The notes beneath the pieces were generated by a model. The model ran no database searches. It worked only from the letters and a program-made list of their open reading frames with translations, and was not told where the DNA came from. A stretch of DNA of 49,330 nucleotides from CAYYYW01 sp964476245 (GTDB lineage Bacteria; Patescibacteriota; Microgenomatia; UBA1406; HO2-37-13b), in assembly GCA_964476245.1 (NCBI GenBank), contig CAYYYW010000008.1:1-49330 (forward strand), in the 5' to 3' direction. A program made the translations under genes and the position numbers. Each line of letters starts with the position of its first letter. The stretch's first letter is position 1. Positions 14,010 to 23,161 of this stretch are shown here, piece by piece.

Positions 14010-15266
14010 ATGGCAATTCTTATTGCGGTTTCTTTTATTTCTGGCATTTTAACTATCTTCTCCCCTTGCGTTTGGCCGATTTTGCCGGTGGTTCTTTCCT
14101 CGTCGTTGAATAGAAATGCTCTTTACGCCTTTAGTTTAACTTTGGGAATTATTACCACTTTTATTACCCTCACTCTCGGTTTATCGTCTTTCTTGAAAAT
14201 ATTTTCCATAAACATCGAGCTTCTCCGACTAATATCTTTGGGGGTCATTACCATTGCCGGACTGGTGATGGTTTTTCCTCGATTATCACAGATTTTTGAA
14301 TCTCTTTTTAAACCCCTGACTAATTTTTTTCATAAAAAAACTGATAACTATCTTGGTCCTTTTGGTGGATTTATTAACGGAGTTTCTTTGGGAATATTAT
14401 GGACACCCTGCGCTGGTCCAATCTTAGTTGCCGTGGCCGCTTTAACCGTTCATCAGGCAATCACTGCCTCAACAATAATTATTATAGTTTCTTATGCTTT
14501 GGGAGTTGCCTTGCCAATTTTCGGCCTTGTTTTGATTGAACAATGGCTATTTCCCCATCACCAACGACTGACAAAATTAACGCGAACCGTCCAGATTGCC
14601 GCCGGAATAATAATGATTACCAGTGCAATTTTAATTTATAGTAATTATGATAAAGTTCTTTGGGCAAAAATTGCTCCCCTTCTGCCCTTTATCCCCAAAA
14701 ACATCACTCAACTTGAAGAAATAAAACCGGTAGAGAAAGAATTAGACAGATTAAAGCAAGCAACACCCACTACAATTATATATATATCACCTTCACCTAT
14801 TTTGACTCCTGTTTTCCCAAAGGCGCCGGAAATCACGGGAATTATCAAATGGTTTAATACTGAAAACAATTCACCAATTCTTCTTGAACAACTACAGGGA
14901 AAAGTCGTCCTTTTGGATTTTTGGACTTATACCTGCGTTCCCTGTATCCCCAATATTGCTTATCTTAAAAATCTTCAACAAAAATACCAAGATCAAGGTT
15001 TGATTGTTGTCAGCGTCCACACTCCCGGCTACGCAGAAGCAAAATTAGAGGAAAATGTTAAAGCGGCTATTGAGCGTCATGCAGTCCCCTACCCGGTGGC
15101 CATGGATAATGACTGGCAGACGTTTGATGCCTATAAAAACAAATACTGGCCAACCGAATATTTAATTGATCCTGACGGCAATATCCGCTACTCTCACGAA
15201 GGAGGAGGAGAAAATGAGAAGACAGAAGAAGCGGTTAAAAAACTTCTTAGGGAAGTTAAACATTAA
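14010..15266 (+). CDS. CcdA/DsbD-type membrane domain fused to a thioredoxin-like (TlpA/DipZ-type) domain
   Basis: 418 aa. Seen: six membrane helices with the paired redox cysteines in SPCVWPILP (N-terminus) and WTPCAGPIL, a proline/serine-rich connector, then an extracytoplasmic thioredoxin fold with LLDFWTYTCVPCIPN (CxxC) and the cis-Pro region WPTEYLIDPDG. Family knowledge: CcdA carries electrons across the membrane from cytoplasmic thioredoxin; the fused domain uses them to reduce disulfides outside, as in mycobacterial DipZ. Inference: redox control of the many Cys-containing exported proteins of this window. Confidence 0.9.
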   Translation: MAILIAVSFISGILTIFSPCVWPILPVVLSSSLNRNALYAFSLTLGIITTFITLTLGLSSFLKIFSINIELLRLISLGVITIAGLVMVFPRLSQIFESLFKPLTNFFHKKTDNYLGPFGGFINGVSLGILWTPCAGPILVAVAALTVHQAITASTIIIIVSYALGVALPIFGLVLIEQWLFPHHQRLTKLTRTVQIAAGIIMITSAILIYSNYDKVLWAKIAPLLPFIPKNITQLEEIKPVEKELDRLKQATPTTIIYISPSPILTPVFPKAPEITGIIKWFNTENNSPILLEQLQGKVVLLDFWTYTCVPCIPNIAYLKNLQQKYQDQGLIVVSVHTPGYAEAKLEENVKAAIERHAVPYPVAMDNDWQTFDAYKNKYWPTEYLIDPDGNIRYSHEGGGENEKTEEAVKKLLREVKH

Positions 15267-15371
15267 ACGTTTAAAGTTTAAGTTTCCAATTAACTCATAG
15301 TATCGCAAATAAGGTCTTTGTTAATAAATTGTGTATAAGATTTGAAATAACCCTCCAATCAAAACTATCAC

Positions 15372-15401
15372 TTGACAAAGAAAATTTTTGTGGTATATTA
15401 T
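15372..15401 (+). promoter_or_regulatory. Promoter of the lipoprotein gene
   Basis: TTGACA (15372-15377) with TATATT/TATTAT around 15394-15401. Unlike most neighbours this leaves a leader of about 55-60 nt. Confidence 0.5.
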
Positions 15402-15437
15402 AAGTTGTTATAATTAAAAATTTAAATTATATTTAAA

Positions 15438-15454
15438 ACCAAGTCTGACTTGGT
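15438..15454 (+). promoter_or_regulatory. Leader hairpin just before the lipoprotein start
   Basis: ACCAAGT-CTG-ACTTGGT, a 7-bp stem ending 11 nt before the ATG at 15466. It could mask the ribosome entry region or be another mini-palindrome of the family seen at 7555. Confidence 0.4.
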
Positions 15455-15465
15455 AAAATAAAAAT

Positions 15466-16539
15466 ATGGCAGCAAATCCAAACGAAAATCTACACCCGAA
15501 GCACAAAATAAGGAGTGCCCTTCTCCCATACTTGTTTGCAGTGAGCTCGGCTCTTGCTGCTTGTTCCGGCAAAGCACAACTTGTAGACACAACGCCTCAA
15601 GCACCTGTACCTACAGCAACCCCAGAATCATCAAACATTCTCCATGCCGTTTATGGACAGGATGGAACAACAGTCGTCGGATACGTCGACGGCTATGGAA
15701 TATATAATCCAATTTTAACTTCTGAAGTCAACAGCGCAATCACCCCGAATGCGGGAGGAGCTGAAGTTCAAGCAACGTCAACCCCAGATCAAACAGCAAT
15801 TGCAACAGTCACTCCAGCGAAAAATGAGTTAATGAATGTAAGTATCAACAATTTAAGAGAAGCTATTTTAACAATTGATGAAACTGCTGTCCCCTGGCCC
15901 GATGTTAGAGACCAAAAAAAAGGCTACCCTGAACAAGACACACAGGGATTGCCTGAACATCGAGCTCGTGTTGATGTTGATACCGGCACCGATGATATGA
16001 CATATCTTGGAGGAGGAAGATTTGATTTCCACGGAACAATTGGAAATGTTGGTCAAACAGATTCTGGAAAAAAGCTTGACGGTTACGATGGACAAGTAAT
16101 AATCGATCCTGTATCAAAAGAAGTTATCGCCGTAGTTAACGGAGATAAAATTTCTTTACCAGGAGGCAGTGATAACTTTTTTAGAACAAATATAATCTTA
16201 ATTGTTGGAAACCATAGAGATAATACCGTAACTAAATTTGAAGTGGACACGGCTTCGTGTTTTAAGGAACAAAGGGCTACCGGAATAGCCAACACCTCTG
16301 ATCCTTCCTCGGACTTAATCTCAGCAGAAGGTATGCAGTGGCTGGCCGCTTACGCAAAACCTTACGTTAGAAGCGCCGGAGAAGCAGGGCATTGCCATGG
16401 AGCAGAAGGCTGCGGTGACGCTGTCGGTGTTTACCTAGTAAAAGGAGCACACGATGATCCACCAGTGGGTCAACCTGCCAAACTCTTATTTGGGGCCGTA
16501 TTTACAGGAGCAGAACTAAGACAGGCATTTGGAAAATAA
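15466..16539 (+). CDS. Predicted lipoprotein of unknown function
   Basis: 357 aa. A hydrophobic signal (LLPYLFAVSSALAACSG) ends in a lipobox-like LAAC whose cysteine (about residue 34) would carry the lipid. A P/T-containing linker follows, then a globular domain of about 220 residues with acidic turns and a C-terminal HCHGAEGCGDAVG segment rich in His/Cys that might bind metal. I recognise no family. It ends at a strong terminator facing the convergent glycosyltransferase-like gene. Confidence 0.65.
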   Translation: MAANPNENLHPKHKIRSALLPYLFAVSSALAACSGKAQLVDTTPQAPVPTATPESSNILHAVYGQDGTTVVGYVDGYGIYNPILTSEVNSAITPNAGGAEVQATSTPDQTAIATVTPAKNELMNVSINNLREAILTIDETAVPWPDVRDQKKGYPEQDTQGLPEHRARVDVDTGTDDMTYLGGGRFDFHGTIGNVGQTDSGKKLDGYDGQVIIDPVSKEVIAVVNGDKISLPGGSDNFFRTNIILIVGNHRDNTVTKFEVDTASCFKEQRATGIANTSDPSSDLISAEGMQWLAAYAKPYVRSAGEAGHCHGAEGCGDAVGVYLVKGAHDDPPVGQPAKLLFGAVFTGAELRQAFGK

Positions 16540-16562
16540 AACTAAAATAGCAAATAAAAATT

Positions 16563-16593
16563 AAAAAATAGAGCTCAAAAGGCTCTATTTTTT
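16563..16593. terminator. Bidirectional intrinsic terminator
   Basis: AAAAAATAGAGC (16563-16574), loop TCAAAAG, GCTCTATTTTTT (16582-16593): a 12-bp stem with T-tracts on either strand, between two convergent genes. The stop codon of the minus-strand gene lies in the stem. Confidence 0.85.
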
Positions 16594-18180
16594 TATCTTA
16601 AAAGCGCCAATCTTCTGCCCTGTAGGCAATTTATAGGAATTAACTAATTTAAGATTGTTTATTAAAACATAGATTCTTAATTGATCTAAAACCTTTTTAT
16701 TAAATAAATAAAAAGGGTTTATGTCATCTTCTGAAACTAGCGCATAATCAAATCGCCTCACATAGTCTGGGATTTCATCTTCTCTAAGTTCAGTTACATC
16801 AAAAGGATATATAAATTCAACATTTTTAATATTATTTTTATACACGAAAAGAGCGAAGTTGCTATTATTAATTTTTTCGTGATCTATTGTCAGTAGGACT
16901 TTTTTTGGCTTTGTGTCTATTCTTGATAGATCGGTAATAATTTTTTCATCCGGCCATTTGTTTGGATCAAATTTTTCAACCGGATAATCGGTTAAGTTTA
17001 AATAGACAATGTCTTTAATAAAAGGTAAATTTACCTGTTTACGCAATCCTTTTTCAAAAGGAACTCCAAAAGAAAGAGTAAGATAAACGGTGATGTTAAA
17101 TAATACTATCAACAAAAGAACTATAATTGCTACTATTTTGTGTCTTTTGTATGACTCATAAAATCCTTTGGCAAAAATCAGCGAGGTAAAAGGCAGTATT
17201 GGAAACAAATATCTCATGTCTTTATTAGGAAAAATTGTAAATAAAATATAGTAAAAAACCACTCCGCCCAAGATAAAGAATTTATGTTTAGCTTCATGCT
17301 TTATGAAATAATATAAAAACACAACAAAAAAGATAAAAACAAAAAAGCCAATTTCATAATCAATAAAGAGCTTAAGATAATGGAACCATGTAGTTAGATT
17401 GAGAAGGTTTACTGGATCAACAATTGGCTCTGCTTTAACGGCAACAAAAAAATAATTAGCGATATTCTTAAAACTAAAAATTAGCCAGCCCAGGATAAAT
17501 AATAAAAAAAACAACCCACCTATTAAAATATTGTATAGTCGATAGAATCTCTTATTTTTGATTATTACCATCAACGAATAACCCAAAGGAACGATCAAAT
17601 AAATTAATCCCTGAAGTTTTGTTAAAACAACTAAAGAAAAAGATAAAAAAGCAAACAGGCTATATTTTCTATTCTCAAAAAAATCGCTTTCAATCAATAA
17701 ATAAATTGAAAGAAGAACGAAAAATATTAAAGGAATATCAAGAAGTAACCAACGAGAATTATCATAAATTATCTGATAAAAAGAAAAGATAAACGCTGAC
17801 AAAAGACCAATCCACTCACTTAAAAAAAGTTTCTTCCCAAGTAAATAAATTATTATGATTGTTAAAAGGAAAAAAATCGTTCCGGTAAATTGAGCCAGTT
17901 TTATGTTCGGTGTTAAGACAAAAAGAATAAAACCAGTCAATATTCTTATCAATGGTCCATAAGAATCAGAAAATGGTTGTAAAAATTCTTTTAAATTAAA
18001 ATTGCCGGTAAAAGTATTTTGAAAGAAACGAGCAAATTCAAAAGAAAGCTTTGTGTGATAGGCCTGGTCCCACGCTGGCGGGGAGTTGTTTAATTTTATC
18101 CAAACGATATTGCTAATTAAATGAAAAAGGATCAGGACAACCAGCAAGTCGGATGGTCCAACTCTTAACTTTTTAAGCAT
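16585..18180 (-). CDS. GT-C-like polytopic glycosyltransferase / mannosyltransferase-type protein
   Basis: 531 aa from the ATG at 18180. Seen: about ten or more membrane helices, an early extracytoplasmic loop with PPAWDQAYH (acidic residue in the first loop, as in GT-C enzymes), a FSDSYGPLI loop, an NSRWLLLDIPL segment and NKDMRYLFPILPF (the R-Y-L-x-P motif common in PMT/ArnT-like proteins). A soluble C-terminal part of about 150 residues follows. Family knowledge: such enzymes move sugars from lipid-phosphate carriers to acceptors outside the membrane. Acceptor unknown; surface proteins with Thr-rich linkers are a tempting guess. The longer frame to 18216 is rejected because it crosses the shared promoter. 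Confidence 0.7.
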   Translation of the reverse strand: MLKKLRVGPSDLLVVLILFHLISNIVWIKLNNSPPAWDQAYHTKLSFEFARFFQNTFTGNFNLKEFLQPFSDSYGPLIRILTGFILFVLTPNIKLAQFTGTIFFLLTIIIIYLLGKKLFLSEWIGLLSAFIFSFYQIIYDNSRWLLLDIPLIFFVLLSIYLLIESDFFENRKYSLFAFLSFSLVVLTKLQGLIYLIVPLGYSLMVIIKNKRFYRLYNILIGGLFFLLFILGWLIFSFKNIANYFFVAVKAEPIVDPVNLLNLTTWFHYLKLFIDYEIGFFVFIFFVVFLYYFIKHEAKHKFFILGGVVFYYILFTIFPNKDMRYLFPILPFTSLIFAKGFYESYKRHKIVAIIVLLLIVLFNITVYLTLSFGVPFEKGLRKQVNLPFIKDIVYLNLTDYPVEKFDPNKWPDEKIITDLSRIDTKPKKVLLTIDHEKINNSNFALFVYKNNIKNVEFIYPFDVTELREDEIPDYVRRFDYALVSEDDINPFYLFNKKVLDQLRIYVLINNLKLVNSYKLPTGQKIGAFKIKK

Positions 18181-18186
18181 AAATTG

Positions 18187-18194
18187 ATTATAAT
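18187..18194. promoter_or_regulatory. Symmetric -10 element ATTATAAT serving both directions
   Basis: ATTATAAT is its own reverse complement. Read plus, TATAAT 18189-18194 lies 10 nt before the ATG at 18205, with TTAACT (18165-18170) as -35. Read minus, TATAAT 18187-18192 lies 6 nt before the ATG at 18180, with a TTGGAC-like -35 at about 18211-18216. Each -35 falls inside the opposite gene. Confidence 0.6.
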
Positions 18195-18204
18195 AAAAAT
18201 TAAC

Positions 18205-21200
18205 ATGATCGTCCAATTTATAAAAAAAAATATTTTTTTATGTCTTTTAATTTTTGTCGTTTTTCTTCTTGCAGTAGCAAATTATCAACCAAGTACTTAC
18301 CTTTCCGGTTGGGACACTCTCCATCCTGAATTTGATTTTAATTTGAATTTAAAAAGGATTGTTTTTGGCGTTTGGCGCGAAGAACAAGGATTGGGCACTG
18401 TAGCTGCTCATTCTCATATGAGTGAGTTGCCGAGAGTTATTTTATTATGGATTTTCCATTTTTTCTTACCGCTTTCTTTTTTGCGTTATGCTTATGTATT
18501 TTTATGTCTTCTTTTAGGGCCTGTCGGAGTTTATTTTTTTCTTGAGAAGATAATTTTAAAAAGTCAGATAAAACATGTTAGACAAACTGCTGCTTTTTTA
18601 GGATCGCTTTTTTATCTTTTGAATTTCGGCACCGTACAAAATTTTTATGTCCCGTTTGAAATGTTTCCCACTCAATTTGCCTTTATTGGCTGGATTCTTT
18701 TATTTGCCTTTCAATTTTTAGAAGAGGGGGGTAAAAAAAATCTCTTATTGTTTTCTACCTTCGTGATCTTCTCTTCTCCCATGGCTTATGCCTCTCAACT
18801 TTGGTATGCCTTTTTTTTATTTTTTCTAATATTAATCTTTGGCTACTCAATCAAAAAAGGGTCTCCGTATATAAAAAAATCTATCTTGCTAACTTTATTA
18901 TTAATCATTCTTAATTCTTTTTGGCTTTTGCCTAATTTATACTACATAAAAAACTATTCAACCGTTCCCCAACAGGCAAAAACTAATCGGATTTCTTCTG
19001 AAGAATTTTTTTATCATAATCAAAAATCTGGGACGGTAAAAGAAACCGCCCTACTAAGAAACTTCTATTATAACTGGGTAGAATATAATTTCGCTACCAA
19101 TAAAAATGAATATTTAATGCAAGAGTGGAAAAAACATTTTCAAGATAGATCAACTTTAGTGCTTGGCTATGCTTGTTTCTTAGTTGTTCTTGGCGGGTTA
19201 ATCATTTCTTTTATTAGATATAAAAATTTTTCTCTTCCTCTGTTTCTTGCTTTCACCTTAAACTTTTTTGCCATCGCCAGTAGTACTTTCATAATCTCGG
19301 ATATTTTTAAATTATTAAGACGTTCTTCATTATTAAGTGAGGCATTAAGGTTTTCTTTCAATAAGTTTTCTATTAATTTAATCTTTCTCTACGCCATATG
19401 TTTTTCGATTTTTTTTACTGTACTGCTTGAATTCTTAGAAAAAAAAATAAATCGGAGGATTTTTTTAGTTGTTGTATTTATTATTACTATCTTCATTTCT
19501 TATCTCTTATTTACATACACAAAGCCTGCTTTCTTAGGTTATTTAATCGATCCTCAAATGAAGATTAAGATTCCAGATGAGTATTTTCAACTTAACCAAT
19601 GGCTGAAAGAAAAACAAGATAACGGGAGAATTTTAAAACTACCAATCAATACCCTTTTCGGTTGGCTATATTATGGTTGGGGCTATCAAGGAGCTGGATT
19701 TAATTGGTTTAATATCAAACAACCTACTTTAGATCGAGACTTTGACCGCTGGTATCCTTATAATGAGCAAAGCTATCGAGAAATATCGTATGCCGTTTAT
19801 TCCCAAAATAAAACTCTTTTTGAAAAACTTCTGTCAAAATACAATATTAAATATGTTCTTTTGGATGAAAATGTGACAATCCCCGGCGACGAATCTCAAC
19901 AGAAAAAATTATTTTATCCCGAGATAAAACAATTATTCAACTCTTCAGAAAACATAAAACTGGAACAAAAATTCGGCCAGAAAATTTCTCTCTTCGAATA
20001 TTTACCCAACAAAAGGAAAAAGCCGGTTGAGGTATTAACCGATTATAAAATAGTCAGCCCCCCATACCGCTGGAATTACGTTGACGAAGCCTACAAACAA
20101 TACGGAGATTACATTACCTATACGCAACGGCCGTCACCTTTAGGTAATTTTATTTACCCGGCGCGCAATGTTTTAACCGAGCAGGAAAAAATCAATCAAA
20201 AAATTTTATCTATTGGTCAAAACTCATACCAAATTAGTTTTGAAAAAAGTCAGTCTTTGGAAAATGGTGAAATTAAAATCCCAAGTCTTGCTAATACTGA
20301 ATTTGAATTCTATAGCGAAGTTTATGCCAAAAAAATAGACGATCAATTGACAATTGAAAATAAATACCTTTTGCCGTATCTGGTTACCGGCGATGTCTAT
20401 ACTCATCAAATGAGCTTTAAAGACGAAGGACAAAACTTGTTCTCAATAAATGATAAGGTTTTTACTCTCCCCTTCTCTTTAACTGAAAATCCTATTTTCT
20501 TAGGCGAGGAAATCCTTTATACCCAGAAAGAGAATACTCTACGCTTTTATAATGATAAACCAGTCCAACAAACTTTAACCAGCTTGACTAAACTTTCTCC
20601 CTATCTTTGTTCGCCAGCCAAAGAAAATCAAGTTTTTGGAGCAGAACCAACTCCGGAAGGATTAATAATATATGGTCAAAAAGCAAAAGTTTGTCTTGAG
20701 ATACCGCTTAATGAGATTGCCAATATTGAAAAAAGTGGCGCTTTAAAACTCTATTTTGATTATAAACTTGAAGGAAAAACGCAGGCAGATTTTTGTCTTT
20801 TAGATAAACAAAAAAATAAATGCCTGCTTCAACAGAAACTAAAACCAACGGTTTTAGTTAATCCCTATTTTGACGACTATTTTCGCTATGAAAAAGAAAA
20901 ATTAAATTCTCACTATTTGAAATTCTTATTTGACTTGAGCGAAGAAAATGAATTAAAGACGCTTTTAATTAAAAATATACATTTAACCGCCTACGAAGAA
21001 AAAGGGGGGAAAACTTTTTTTGTCGAAATACCAAAATTTGACTTAAACACCAGTTCTTTTACCATTAAGGGTATTTTCCCCCACCAGAGCACATTAATTA
21101 ACCCTGAAAGTATCGGCCAGGAGAAAAAAGACTGCGGCTTTGAAAAAGCAAAAGTTATTGATAAAAAATTTATTGAGGATGGCACCAATATAATTTTAGA

Positions 21201-21984
21201 ATACAAAGCAATCGACGGCTCTATTTGTGATTCAGTCGCTTTTCCGAATTTGTCTCAAAACATGGGATATATCTTGGCAATTGAGTCGCAAAATATTGCC
21301 GGACTGCCCTTAAAAATATGTTTTGAAAATGATGAAACGAAAGTCTGCTCGCTTGAAGACAGGCTTTCAAAAAACAAAGATCAAAATATTGATTATTTTA
21401 TTATTCCCCCCTATTCCAGTAGCTTCGGTTACAGCCTTCTTTTAAGCAATCTTTCAATCGGCAATGTTCCCACAATTAACCGGATAAAAAATATTAGAGT
21501 TATTCCTTTTCCCTATAATTTTTTTCAATCAATCCGATGGGAATCTGATAATCAATCAGCTGTATCATTGTATCGATACATCGATACAGAAGTAGAAAAA
21601 CATTCTCACTTTTTATATTCCATCAAAATCAAACAACCTCTTCCTAATGAGTCAATCTTAACTTTAGATCAAGCTTATGAAAAAAATTGGCGAGCTTACA
21701 TTGTGCCTAATTTTATTACCAGATTTCCTATCCTTTGTTGGCTCTCTCCTGTTTTTGGTCAAGAAATCAAAGACTCCTCCTCCGCACAAGGCTTCGACAG
21801 AACACAGCATGTTTTAGTCAATAATTGGGCTAACGGGTGGCGCCTTCGTCAAGATTTCGGCGACCCGAAGGGCAAAAATATTGTCATTATCTTTTGGCCT
21901 CAATATCTTGAATTTATTGGGTTTGGATTAATGGTTTTAGGATTGTTATGGGTCTTGTTAAAGTTTAAAAATGTCCCTAACTAG
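18205..21984 (+). CDS. Very large polytopic membrane protein, GT-C/YfhO-like
   Basis: 1259 aa. The N-terminal 440 residues hold about 11-12 membrane helices with a first-loop SGWDTLHPEFDFN motif (acidic, as in GT-C folds such as arabinofuranosyltransferases). A soluble part of about 700 residues with beta-sandwich-like stretches follows, then a DQAYEKNWRAYI / NNWANGWRL region resembling the end of YfhO-type proteins, and a last helix. Inference: a cell-envelope glycosyltransferase or polymer-assembly protein. ATG 18205 is chosen from the -10 element; an upstream in-frame start at 18184 would lie before the -10 box. Divergent from the GT-C-like gene with a shared promoter, so the two probably act in one pathway. 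Confidence 0.6.
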   Translation: MIVQFIKKNIFLCLLIFVVFLLAVANYQPSTYLSGWDTLHPEFDFNLNLKRIVFGVWREEQGLGTVAAHSHMSELPRVILLWIFHFFLPLSFLRYAYVFLCLLLGPVGVYFFLEKIILKSQIKHVRQTAAFLGSLFYLLNFGTVQNFYVPFEMFPTQFAFIGWILLFAFQFLEEGGKKNLLLFSTFVIFSSPMAYASQLWYAFFLFFLILIFGYSIKKGSPYIKKSILLTLLLIILNSFWLLPNLYYIKNYSTVPQQAKTNRISSEEFFYHNQKSGTVKETALLRNFYYNWVEYNFATNKNEYLMQEWKKHFQDRSTLVLGYACFLVVLGGLIISFIRYKNFSLPLFLAFTLNFFAIASSTFIISDIFKLLRRSSLLSEALRFSFNKFSINLIFLYAICFSIFFTVLLEFLEKKINRRIFLVVVFIITIFISYLLFTYTKPAFLGYLIDPQMKIKIPDEYFQLNQWLKEKQDNGRILKLPINTLFGWLYYGWGYQGAGFNWFNIKQPTLDRDFDRWYPYNEQSYREISYAVYSQNKTLFEKLLSKYNIKYVLLDENVTIPGDESQQKKLFYPEIKQLFNSSENIKLEQKFGQKISLFEYLPNKRKKPVEVLTDYKIVSPPYRWNYVDEAYKQYGDYITYTQRPSPLGNFIYPARNVLTEQEKINQKILSIGQNSYQISFEKSQSLENGEIKIPSLANTEFEFYSEVYAKKIDDQLTIENKYLLPYLVTGDVYTHQMSFKDEGQNLFSINDKVFTLPFSLTENPIFLGEEILYTQKENTLRFYNDKPVQQTLTSLTKLSPYLCSPAKENQVFGAEPTPEGLIIYGQKAKVCLEIPLNEIANIEKSGALKLYFDYKLEGKTQADFCLLDKQKNKCLLQQKLKPTVLVNPYFDDYFRYEKEKLNSHYLKFLFDLSEENELKTLLIKNIHLTAYEEKGGKTFFVEIPKFDLNTSSFTIKGIFPHQSTLINPESIGQEKKDCGFEKAKVIDKKFIEDGTNIILEYKAIDGSICDSVAFPNLSQNMGYILAIESQNIAGLPLKICFENDETKVCSLEDRLSKNKDQNIDYFIIPPYSSSFGYSLLLSNLSIGNVPTINRIKNIRVIPFPYNFFQSIRWESDNQSAVSLYRYIDTEVEKHSHFLYSIKIKQPLPNESILTLDQAYEKNWRAYIVPNFITRFPILCWLSPVFGQEIKDSSSAQGFDRTQHVLVNNWANGWRLRQDFGDPKGKNIVIIFWPQYLEFIGFGLMVLGLLWVLLKFKNVPN

Positions 21985-21986
21985 TG

Positions 21987-22015
21987 TTGACTTTTAACCC
22001 TTCTTTTGATATATT
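21987..22015 (+). promoter_or_regulatory. Promoter of the 79-aa membrane protein
   Basis: TTGACT (21987-21992), a 17-nt spacer, TATATT (22010-22015), about 24 nt before the ATG at 22040. Confidence 0.5.
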
Positions 22016-22039
22016 ATAAGCTAACTTAAGCAAATAGAT

Positions 22040-22279
22040 ATGGTAAATCAAATCAGTCAACAAACCATTTCGCTAATTAATCAAATAATCGCTGGTTTAA
22101 TCGTAATCGTTTCTCTATTTTTAATACTCCAGCAGGTCGGTCAGTTCTTACATATTAAAGCAATTGATGACTGCGCTAAGATTTCCAGATACGAAAAAGA
22201 TCTTCCTGAAGAAAATGCCAAAGTATTTTATCCTCTTACCGATATATACAAAACCTGCCTAAAAGATAAGGGATATTAA
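22040..22279 (+). CDS. Small single-pass membrane protein
   Basis: 79 aa with one N-terminal helix (IIAGLIVIVSLFLILQQVGQ) and a short charged domain with two cysteines (IDDCAKI and YKTCLKD). Family unknown. The gene has its own promoter and is followed closely by the HELLH protein gene. Confidence 0.5.
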   Translation: MVNQISQQTISLINQIIAGLIVIVSLFLILQQVGQFLHIKAIDDCAKISRYEKDLPEENAKVFYPLTDIYKTCLKDKGY

Positions 22280-22293
22280 TATCGGAAATCCTC

Positions 22294-22299
22294 TATAAT
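22294..22299 (+). promoter_or_regulatory. -10 element of the HELLH protein gene
   Basis: TATAAT 7 nt before the ATG at 22307. No clear -35. Confidence 0.45.
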
Positions 22300-22306
22300 T
22301 GAAGTA

Positions 22307-22672
22307 ATGAAATACGCTCATGCTCCCGATATAAAAGAAAAAATTGATCTTCTGATTAAAAAGTTAAGTCTTGTCCATATCAAACCGAAAAATATCCATT
22401 GTATCCGCAGTTTTGATGCTAAAACCAGGGCTTATGCTCGTATTTGGGGTATGGCTAAATTATTTTGCGAAGTGGTTGGAATCGAACCGAATTATATTAT
22501 TGAAGTTAACGCCAAACGTTTTGACAAATTAGAGAAAAGAGAACAAATCAAAACTCTTATCCACGAACTACTTCATATCCCTAAAACCTTCTCCGGCGCT
22601 CTTCTTAGCCACCACGGCCGCTACCATAAAATTAACGACCGCGAGGTAGAGAAAATATTAATGAAGTTCTAA
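22307..22672 (+). CDS. Putative small zinc metallopeptidase (HELLH)
   Basis: 121 aa. Seen: IHELLHIPKTFSG with the HExxH zinc motif near residue 87 and a nearby SHHGRYH that could give the third ligand. No signal peptide, so cytoplasmic. It resembles small uncharacterised metallopeptidase families found in phages and archaea with an HELLHIP core; substrate unknown. The 3' end overlaps the convergent YtxH-like gene by 15 nt. Confidence 0.6.
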   Translation: MKYAHAPDIKEKIDLLIKKLSLVHIKPKNIHCIRSFDAKTRAYARIWGMAKLFCEVVGIEPNYIIEVNAKRFDKLEKREQIKTLIHELLHIPKTFSGALLSHHGRYHKINDREVEKILMKF

Positions 22673-23080
22673 CTTTTCCCACTTTTTGACCAAGTGATTT
22701 TTTAATTTTTCCATCTGTTTCACTTCTCTTTTGCTTTCTTTTTGTAACTTCTGAACAACACCATCAACTACTTTCAAATATTTATCTTTGTCAATGTTGT
22801 CAATGGTTTCTTTTAACTCGGCCAATCTCTTTATCAACTCCTCTTTGGCGGTAAGATAGAGATTTTTTGCCTCTTCGCTGACTTCGCCAAAAATTTCTCC
22901 GACTTTCTTGTCAACTTCTTTTTCTTCAAGAATTTTTTTTAACTTCTGGATTTTTTTTGCCATCTCTTCTCTTGTTTCTTTCCCGGATTTGGGCGCTAAA
23001 AACAAGCCAGAAATGGCGCCGGCGATCATACCAATTAATAACCCAAGTCCAAATTTTGAAGGTTTTTTTTCATCGGTCAT
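22658..23080 (-). CDS. YtxH-like membrane protein with coiled-coil tail
   Basis: 140 aa. Seen: an N-terminal glycine-rich helix GLGLLIGMIAGAISGLFLAP followed by KSGKETREEM, the hallmark of the YtxH/gas-vesicle-like family, then about 100 residues of charged, Lys/Glu-rich helix. Family knowledge: small membrane-associated, often stress-linked proteins of unknown mechanism. Divergent from def; ends inside the convergent HELLH gene. Confidence 0.75.
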   Translation of the reverse strand: MTDEKKPSKFGLGLLIGMIAGAISGLFLAPKSGKETREEMAKKIQKLKKILEEKEVDKKVGEIFGEVSEEAKNLYLTAKEELIKRLAELKETIDNIDKDKYLKVVDGVVQKLQKESKREVKQMEKLKNHLVKKWEKLELH

Positions 23081-23161
23081 AGTTTTTTATAACTTAAATG
23101 GTAACATTCTTACTATAACTAATCTAAAAATACAAGTCAACACTATGATAAAATATATCCT

